Shown: piece after piece, positions 59,006-64,000 of the stretch | How positions within the stretch are numbered: the first letter of the stretch is position 1 | Layout of the letters: the number at the start of each line of letters is the position of its first letter | Origin: Bacillota bacterium | GTDB taxonomy: Bacteria; Bacillota; Clostridia; Acetivibrionales; DTU013 | Direction: 5' to 3' | Assembly (NCBI GenBank): GCA_023426125.1 | Contig: JAFABI010000055.1 | Location: 1 to 64,000 of the forward strand | Length of the DNA stretch: 64,000 bases | Position numbers and translations under genes: made by a program | Notes under the pieces: generated by a model | What the model saw: the letters and a program-made list of their open reading frames with translations, nothing else | What the model was told of the DNA's origin: nothing | Database searches by the model: none

Positions 59006-59137
59006 GACTATTCAGTTACTGTCATTACGAGCGAAACGAAGTGGAGCGCTGCAATCTAATAAATGCTATCTGAGTCAGAAGCAGAGATGCCACGTCGCTT
59101 TGCTCCTCGCAATGACAACCGGGGTAACTGAATCGTC
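59006..59137. repeat. GACTATTCAG interspersed repeat, copy 3
   Basis: Begins GACTATTCAGTTAC and ends GTAACTGAATCGTC; inner arms CATTACGAGCGAAACGAAGT and CGTCGCTTTGCTCCTCGCAA. It lies between queT and the thiT leader. Confidence 0.85.
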
Positions 59138-59169
59138 ACAAATTATCTTGTGTTATGAAGACCGTACCC

Positions 59170-59649
59170 TTACGCCCCAGGCTGGCGGCTGCCGAAAATC
59201 CTGTATTTCTGCTTTTCCAGAAGCAGCAATAACGGGTAACCCAGGACGTAACAGGCGACAATCTCCCCAATGGCGACAAAGCCCATGGTTGCAGGCATGG
59301 GTATGTTGGCCGCAAGCTTGAGGATGACTGCGACGCCGATTGCGTTCAGGATTACCGGCGGAAGCGGAGCAAGAAGCTTTTTGGGCATTTTCCACGTGAA
59401 AAAGGCAGCAAACAGGGTGGTCAGGCTTCCAATGACGATATCGTACGGGCCGAACCCTACAAGCAGATTGGCTGTCAGGCAGCCTACAAAAAGCCCCGGT
59501 ATGGCAGCAGGAGTGAAAAACGGCAGTATGGTGAGTGCTTCCGCTACCCTTATCTGTATTTGTCCTGAGCCTCCGGGTATCACAATTGTGAGCACGGCAT
59601 ACAATGCTGCAATAATTGCAGCCTCGGTGATAAAACGGGTTTTTCGCAT
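59170..59649 (-). CDS. queT: QueT-family queuosine-precursor transporter
   Basis: A 159-residue ECF S component with about five to six transmembrane segments; conserved motifs are FITEAAIIAALYAVLTIVIP, QIQIRVAEALTILPFFTPAA, GLFVGCLTANLL and FGPYDIVIGSLTTLFAAFFT. It takes up preQ1/preQ0-type precursors. ATG 59649 with AAAGGATT upstream is the start; the frame extends to 59826 but that part is the riboswitch and terminator. Control by preQ1 supports the assignment. Confidence 0.93.
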   Translation of the reverse strand: MRKTRFITEAAIIAALYAVLTIVIPGGSGQIQIRVAEALTILPFFTPAAIPGLFVGCLTANLLVGFGPYDIVIGSLTTLFAAFFTWKMPKKLLAPLPPVILNAIGVAVILKLAANIPMPATMGFVAIGEIVACYVLGYPLLLLLEKQKYRIFGSRQPGA

Positions 59650-59723
59650 GATTTGAATCCTTTCTTTTTCGCCCGGACCAAGCCAAAATGCAGGAATCAC
59701 CGCACCTTTCCCCGCGGCGGCAA

Positions 59724-59748
59724 TAAAAAAGGGGCTTTCCGCCCCAAA
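59724..59748 (-). terminator. Terminator in the queT leader
   Basis: GGGGCGGAAAGCCCC followed by TTTTTTATT on the minus strand, between the preQ1 element and queT; a likely expression platform. Confidence 0.8.
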
Positions 59749-59794
59749 CACACTTACTGGCTGCAGCGCCGCCGTCAAGCGCACTACAATCCTT

Positions 59795-59836
59795 TCCGTA
59801 GTTTTGTTTAGAGACAGGATGGTCACGAACTGTCTT
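59795..59836 (-). promoter_or_regulatory. preQ1-I riboswitch candidate
   Basis: The minus strand has P1 GACAG/CTGTC around the loop TTCGTGACCATC, followed by the A-rich tail AAACAAAACTACGG, matching the preQ1-I pattern (5-bp stem, loop with UUC and ACC, tail AAAACUAxGG whose GG pairs back to the loop CC). It lies 145 bp before queT and 10-20 bp after a promoter. Confidence 0.8.
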
Positions 59837-59853
59837 ATTTTATTCCAAGAGTT

Positions 59854-59882
59854 ATTATACCATCAAAATTTCTGCCAGGCAA
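59854..59882 (-). promoter_or_regulatory. Promoter of the queT leader
   Basis: TTGCCT (59882-59877), a 17-bp spacer and TATAAT (59859-59854) on the minus strand. Confidence 0.72.
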
Positions 59883-59917
59883 TAGCTAAGCCGGCAGCTG
59901 ATATTAAAGGCTGATGC

Positions 59918-59980
59918 AGGGGGCGGCCATTGGCCGTCCGGTAGCTGTTTGACGCAGATTGCTTTTGCGGACGCGCAATT
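59918..59980. repeat. GC-rich repeat element truncated at the GH172 gene end
   Basis: The left arm GGGGGCGGCCATTGGCCGTC and the start of the right arm (GCGGACGCGCAATT) are present, but the expected GCGCGCCCCTACA end is missing: it is replaced by the last codons of the GH172-family gene (stop at 59983). Confidence 0.7.
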
Positions 59981-59982
59981 CA

Positions 59983-61596
59983 CTATCGATCGTTGTCACC
60001 TGCATCATGATACGGGTCTATCTGCGTGCCGTCATGCAAAAGATACCAATAAACAGTACAGGCATAGAGACACTCGCAGCCCTCCCCCCATCGATTTTCC
60101 TTGTCTTTTTCAATATAAGCCTCAAAGCTTTTGTAAAAGGGTATATTATCACACAGGTGAAAACGTGCAACCGATGTGTATCCATTGCCATCGATGGGAA
60201 CAGCACTTTGGCAGGCATAGGCGCTGTCAAACATCGTATGCGGAGGAATGGCTGCCAATGAGTATCCTATATAGTCCTCGCTGCCTGTACCGAAGGTAGA
60301 GGGAAATTTCTCCCCATCGACAAAGAACCTTTCATCGCCCTCACCCCACCACCAATCAACCGTAATCTTGTTGATATAGCCATACCACCATTCCTCGGGC
60401 TTTTCCGCCGGGACAGGCCATGTGTCTTTTACTGAAAGGTGCATTCCGCAGAAGCGCCCCCTGCCCTTGCACAAAAGCATCGGCCAGTCCGGCCAGCGGT
60501 CGCCTGTTTTCCCGAATCGCACCGGATCAAGGTCAAGAAAATCATCCCGGTGCCATTTGGCATGGAAGCGCATCGTACGCTCCGCTTCTTCTCTGTCCAG
60601 CTTCACTGTCGTTATCTCCAAAGGAAGATGGATATCCTTCCCCGAAGTATTCCGCAAAGTGATTTTAACGCTTTTGTACGGCATATACCAGCGGCTGACC
60701 CCGCGGCCTCCCTGCATGGCAACCGGCAAGGTCTTGAAATCGTTACATCCCGGCGCCGTACCAAAGAAATCGCCTGCCGGACACAGCACCGAGCTTTCCG
60801 TTTCACCGTCCCATTTGATCTCAAGCAGCAGAGAGCGCATTAAATCGGCACATAAGTCTTCGGGCAGTGTGCGGAAATTCATGCATAATTTTGTGATGGC
60901 GCCGGGGATGTCCGAACTGAAAACCAGGGTTTCTTCCCCGGCCCGACAGCAGGCCGTCAAATATTCCGTCGTATCCTTCTCACTATACAGCCACGGGCAT
61001 TCTCCCCTGAAATGGAATTTGCGGTCAAGCTCGGCAAGAGGGATCTGTATATTCTTTTCAAGCTCTCTGTTATATACGGGGAGCCTGGTATCCTCCGAAA
61101 ACCTGGTATAGGTGATATGGTAATAGCACCCCCATCCTTCTTCAAGCACAATCTTGCAGCGACGGTTGAACGGAATCGGGATCCACCGGTTGCGCCCGCG
61201 TGAAAGGATCGGCATCAGGTTAGGGAAATTAGCTAAAAACTCCATGTGGTAAAAATGCTCGAAAAAATGACGGAACGGCATTCTTATCACCGGGTTTTCC
61301 ATATCGTCTATATATACGCGGATATTCCCTTCCTGCGCCATCGCCGACCACACGCGCCAAATCACACCCGGCCCTTCCATATCAAGGACAACACATCCAT
61401 CGGCTTCGCTGCATATAAACCCTTCGTGGTCTGCATTGGCGTCCCAGTTCTCGTACCGGTCCTCTTCCGGATTGTAAACTGAGCGACGGTCATAGCTTGA
61501 AAAGCAGCCCCCTCTTTCGCCATCCTCCGGCGGAATTGCCAGCAGACGGAAATCCGTCATTCTTTCCAATAAATTTTTATAGGAATACTCCTTCAT
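59983..61596 (-). CDS. GH172-family (DUF2961) protein
   Basis: A 537-residue protein of the DUF2961 family, now GH172 (difructose-anhydride and arabinofuranan enzymes). Hallmarks are GPGVIWRVWSAMAQEGNIRV with YIDD, CNDFKTLPVAMQGGRGVSRW, and a C-terminal WWWGEGDERFFVDGEKFPST with GTGSEDY, which holds the proposed catalytic Glu residues. There is no signal peptide. Its ATG overlaps the GH36 stop (ATGA), so the two glycosidases are coupled. The C-terminus (HDAGDNDR) runs into a truncated repeat and may not be native. The substrate is probably a plant or microbial oligosaccharide. Confidence 0.85.
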   Translation of the reverse strand: MKEYSYKNLLERMTDFRLLAIPPEDGERGGCFSSYDRRSVYNPEEDRYENWDANADHEGFICSEADGCVVLDMEGPGVIWRVWSAMAQEGNIRVYIDDMENPVIRMPFRHFFEHFYHMEFLANFPNLMPILSRGRNRWIPIPFNRRCKIVLEEGWGCYYHITYTRFSEDTRLPVYNRELEKNIQIPLAELDRKFHFRGECPWLYSEKDTTEYLTACCRAGEETLVFSSDIPGAITKLCMNFRTLPEDLCADLMRSLLLEIKWDGETESSVLCPAGDFFGTAPGCNDFKTLPVAMQGGRGVSRWYMPYKSVKITLRNTSGKDIHLPLEITTVKLDREEAERTMRFHAKWHRDDFLDLDPVRFGKTGDRWPDWPMLLCKGRGRFCGMHLSVKDTWPVPAEKPEEWWYGYINKITVDWWWGEGDERFFVDGEKFPSTFGTGSEDYIGYSLAAIPPHTMFDSAYACQSAVPIDGNGYTSVARFHLCDNIPFYKSFEAYIEKDKENRWGEGCECLYACTVYWYLLHDGTQIDPYHDAGDNDR

Positions 61597-63632
61597 CGTT
61601 GTGCACCCCCCTGTAAAATAAGTATTTTCCCGGTATTGATCTGCAGGAACCTTAAGGCGATCCCCTTCTGCAGCAGCTCCTCTCCGGTGAAGCTGCCAAG
61701 AATGCCGTCGTCAAAGCAGCTGAGCTCATAGCGCGCCGTTTTTTCAAGCGCCGGAAGCTTTACACAATATTCATCCATGCCGGAATCAAGGCGGTATGCA
61801 AATACCAATGCCTTCTCCCTGTGCAGATCCGTGAGCATCATTGCGCTGAAGCCCTTTCGCTCATCCATGGATTTCACCTCCGTAAGGGGGAAGGCTACGG
61901 AATTGTATATGAAATCGCGCCATTCCTTGGCAAAGGTAACATAACGCTTCACCGAAGCCACCGTTGAAGGGTCGAAGGAGCCCAGGTCGCCGGTAAAAGC
62001 CAATTGTCCGCACAAGCATATTTTTGCGGCAAAATCCAGGTCGACAGTCTCTGCCGGCGGCCACCCGGCTCTTCCCGAGGTGATCATCGTCGTCTGAGGC
62101 CCGCCTTCCGGATAAACCGGCATGATCGGTCCGGCATTTTTAAGGGTCAGCCATTTGAGCAGCCTCCCCGGAAGCACGCGCAGGGAAGCCCCCTCGCATA
62201 TACGCAGCATATCCACCGGATTGGCCGTATCCGTCGGGAAAAATACGGCATAATGCTTGAATGATTCCAGATCCAGGCGCATTCCCCCACTGGCACAATT
62301 CTCTATGACCACCTCCGGATATTGGAGCTGCAGCTGATCAACCATCCTGTACAAGCTGCCAAGATATCCTGCATGTGCCATGCCATACGGGTCACGCCCC
62401 AGCACATTGTTGAAATCGATTTTTACCCAGTTGGCGCCATACCGGTCGATGGTATTGCAAAGGGTTTCATAAACAAAATCATAAGCCTCTTTCTTCTGCA
62501 AATCCGGATAAACATGCTCCGTGCCTTCATCGATAAACCACCCGGGATGCTCCTGTACAACAGGGACACTCCTGTCATACCGTTCAGGTTCGATCCATAT
62601 ACCGAATTTCAATCCGGACGCCCTGACCCTGTCGGCAAATTGCTTCATTTTCCCGTAAAACGCCCCGTCCAGCTTTTCTCTCCAATCGCCTATCTGAGCA
62701 ATCCAGTTTCCTTCCAGTTGTCCGTACCATCCCGCATCGACGGTAAACATCTCGCATCCGATTTCCTTCGCAGCTTCAAGCTGTTTTACGAGGTGCTGCT
62801 CATTCAACCGGTCAAATTCAAAAATCCACGTGTTATATTCGATGGGAATCGTTTTAGAGCACTGGTATTCCATCTTCTGCAGCATATATTCATGCAGTAT
62901 GGGCGCCGCCGCTTCAGGCTTCCCATCCGGCAGTTCTGTAATAACAAGCTCGGAAAGCAGTACACTTTCCCCCGGTTTTACACGATAAGCCATCCCGGGA
63001 TCATTAAAGCCGGCTTTTAAAATGGCATGCGGACTTTCACTGCCGATGCGCAGCCCTTCCACCGACAATTTCCAGTCCGCCCCGGGCACCAGATGAACCG
63101 CAATACCTTTCCCGGTATTTTTCTCTCTGACGCACAAATAAGGGGATGCGCCAATGCAGGTACGTCCGCCTTTTGACTGGATGCTTTTTTCACCGTGCAG
63201 TATATCCTCCCACCTGCCCTGGTTTTCACAGCACCAATAGTGAAGCTGGGAATACATTTCATACTCGCCTTTGAAGCTTATACTTGCCTTATAGTCATAG
63301 ATGATAATATCGTCTCTGCCATGATTGACAAGAATATCCTTGCGTGTTATCACACCATTTACATATCCCCAGGCAACGGTCACACAGCCATCTTTTTGCA
63401 ATTCGAAATCCAAGCGGCACTCACTTTCCGACCAATGCCCGGTACACTGGGAAAGCCTTGAGTCAAAATACCCCTTGTTCGTATTGACGGTAAAATTCTC
63501 CGCAGGCAAAGGGTGATAATTAAGCAATCCGAATATTTTTTGAGGCAAAATATCGCCGGCAATCCTGCAAAATGAAATATATTCATTGGACATACAGACT
63601 TTCTCGGATTTTATTTCCAGATCCTCTTTCAC
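61593..63632 (-). CDS. Alpha-galactosidase, glycoside hydrolase family 36
   Basis: A 679-residue GH36 enzyme: N-terminal beta-supersandwich (about 1-265), then the catalytic barrel with MFTVDAGWYG, KFGIWIEPERYD, nucleophile Asp406 in WVKIDFNNV, ENCASGGMRLDLE and the acid/base Asp468 in FFPTDTANP, then a C-terminal beta domain. It removes alpha-1,6-galactose from raffinose-family sugars and galactomannan oligomers in the cytoplasm. The start is GTG 63632 (GGGGG upstream); ATG 63593 (MSNEYISFC) is possible. It is the first gene of a two-gene operon downstream of a LacI-family gene. Confidence 0.93.
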   Translation of the reverse strand: MKEDLEIKSEKVCMSNEYISFCRIAGDILPQKIFGLLNYHPLPAENFTVNTNKGYFDSRLSQCTGHWSESECRLDFELQKDGCVTVAWGYVNGVITRKDILVNHGRDDIIIYDYKASISFKGEYEMYSQLHYWCCENQGRWEDILHGEKSIQSKGGRTCIGASPYLCVREKNTGKGIAVHLVPGADWKLSVEGLRIGSESPHAILKAGFNDPGMAYRVKPGESVLLSELVITELPDGKPEAAAPILHEYMLQKMEYQCSKTIPIEYNTWIFEFDRLNEQHLVKQLEAAKEIGCEMFTVDAGWYGQLEGNWIAQIGDWREKLDGAFYGKMKQFADRVRASGLKFGIWIEPERYDRSVPVVQEHPGWFIDEGTEHVYPDLQKKEAYDFVYETLCNTIDRYGANWVKIDFNNVLGRDPYGMAHAGYLGSLYRMVDQLQLQYPEVVIENCASGGMRLDLESFKHYAVFFPTDTANPVDMLRICEGASLRVLPGRLLKWLTLKNAGPIMPVYPEGGPQTTMITSGRAGWPPAETVDLDFAAKICLCGQLAFTGDLGSFDPSTVASVKRYVTFAKEWRDFIYNSVAFPLTEVKSMDERKGFSAMMLTDLHREKALVFAYRLDSGMDEYCVKLPALEKTARYELSCFDDGILGSFTGEELLQKGIALRFLQINTGKILILQGGAQR

Positions 63633-63746
63633 TTCAGGGTCCCCCTAACATCGTTGTTCACACGGCAATAAAGCCATATAGTATACAAGCTTTGTTTACA
63701 GCCGTAAGCAAAGCGGCATGCCATACCGGAATACAGCAAAAAAAGA

Positions 63747-64000
63747 TCAGATGGAACCGGTGCTTTCTCTGACCACAAGGGTATTCTTCACCATGTAACT
63801 ATCCACCTGATTACCATTAATAAGCTCCAGTAAGAGTGTAACTGCTACGCGTCCCATTTCTTCGCGGTTGATATGGATGGTTGTCAGTGCAGGCTCGACA
63901 TACCTGGACAGTTTAATGTCGTCGACACCCATTACCGAAATATCCTCCGGAACGTTTACATTGCATTTCTTCAGGCAACGCATTGCATTGATTGCATGAA
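63747..64000 (-). CDS. LacI-family regulator, C-terminal part (runs off the window)
   Basis: The frame is open to the window edge. The visible ~84 residues are the end of a LacI/GalR ligand-binding domain: CNVNVPEDISVMGVDDIKLS, then EPALTTIHINREEMGR and the terminal LVVRESTGSI. It is on the same strand as, and 114 bp upstream of, the GH36/GH172 genes, so it probably represses them in response to galactosides. Confidence 0.9.
   Translation of the reverse strand, partial: HAINAMRCLKKCNVNVPEDISVMGVDDIKLSRYVEPALTTIHINREEMGRVAVTLLLELINGNQVDSYMVKNTLVVRESTGSI

Noticed and set aside
59650..59826. Longer QueT protein starting at 59826
   Set aside because: The extra 59 codons cover the preQ1 element and terminator; ATG 59649 has a ribosome site and matches the family's N-terminus.
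1..64000. CRISPR array, rRNA operon, prophage or intact insertion sequence
   Set aside because: No regularly spaced direct repeats, no rRNA sequence, and no transposase, integrase or phage structural gene was seen on either strand.

Overview
The window looks like a chromosomal segment of a spore-forming, fermentative Gram-positive bacterium of the Clostridia (Bacillota). The signs are a small acid-soluble spore protein gene, strong AGGAGG-type ribosome binding sites, TTGACA/TATAAT promoters, a T-box leader before pheST, TPP and preQ1 riboswitches before ECF-type vitamin/queuosine transporters, a Firmicutes-type GalT, and a BMP-type nucleoside transporter. The carbohydrate genes (GH4 and GH36 alpha-galactosidases, a GH172-family protein, an acetyl-xylan-esterase-like CE7 enzyme, galTKE) suggest life on plant saccharides. 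The genus cannot be fixed from the sequence alone.

Layout. 1-15 kb is accessory in character: AT-richer, with many small regulators (two MerR, one of them truncated, plus HxlR, PadR and AraC), GNAT acetyltransferases (one broken), a CPBP protease, and a seven-gene same-strand cluster at 4.1-10.9 kb. That cluster joins a polar-amino-acid ABC importer to a stand-alone LanC-like protein, a metal-dependent amidohydrolase and an NmrA-type NAD(P)-binding protein. I found no lanthipeptide precursor or dehydratase, so it is the best candidate for an undescribed system. 13-18 kb holds a SEC-C methionine aminopeptidase, a metallophosphoesterase, pgi and the spore protein. 18.6-21.8 kb is a LacI/ThuA/Gfo-Idh-MocA sugar module. 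22-26.4 kb is pheST with its T-box leader. 26.5-33.9 kb carries a DEAD-box helicase, a TPR protein, an MFS transporter, a pseudouridine synthase, an rRNA-methyltransferase-like protein and an esterase/PQ-loop pair.

34-41.4 kb is galactose metabolism: a galT-galK-galE operon and a GH4 alpha-galactosidase between two paralogous AraC activators that share a duplicated promoter. 41.6-45.2 kb has tRNA-Val and a BlaI/M56 sensor pair. 45.3-49.7 kb is a lantibiotic-immunity-type module (LanF/E/G ABC transporter plus two-component system) with perfect 11-bp tandem repeats at its promoter. 50.7-56.2 kb is a nucleoside ABC importer with xpt (purine salvage). 56.5-59.8 kb carries an FAD protein, ThiT (TPP riboswitch) and QueT (preQ1 riboswitch). 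60-64 kb is a GH172/GH36 operon downstream of a LacI-family gene that runs off the window.

Intergenic space from about 10 kb on is filled with at least four families of interspersed inverted repeats: a GC-rich element with two interchangeable arm types, a ~130-bp element ending in GACTATTCAG-like repeats, a ~100-bp TACTACAGCG element, and GGGGACGGTTCC-type hairpins. Several sit at gene ends and appear to have reshaped them (xpt tail duplication, GH172 3' end).
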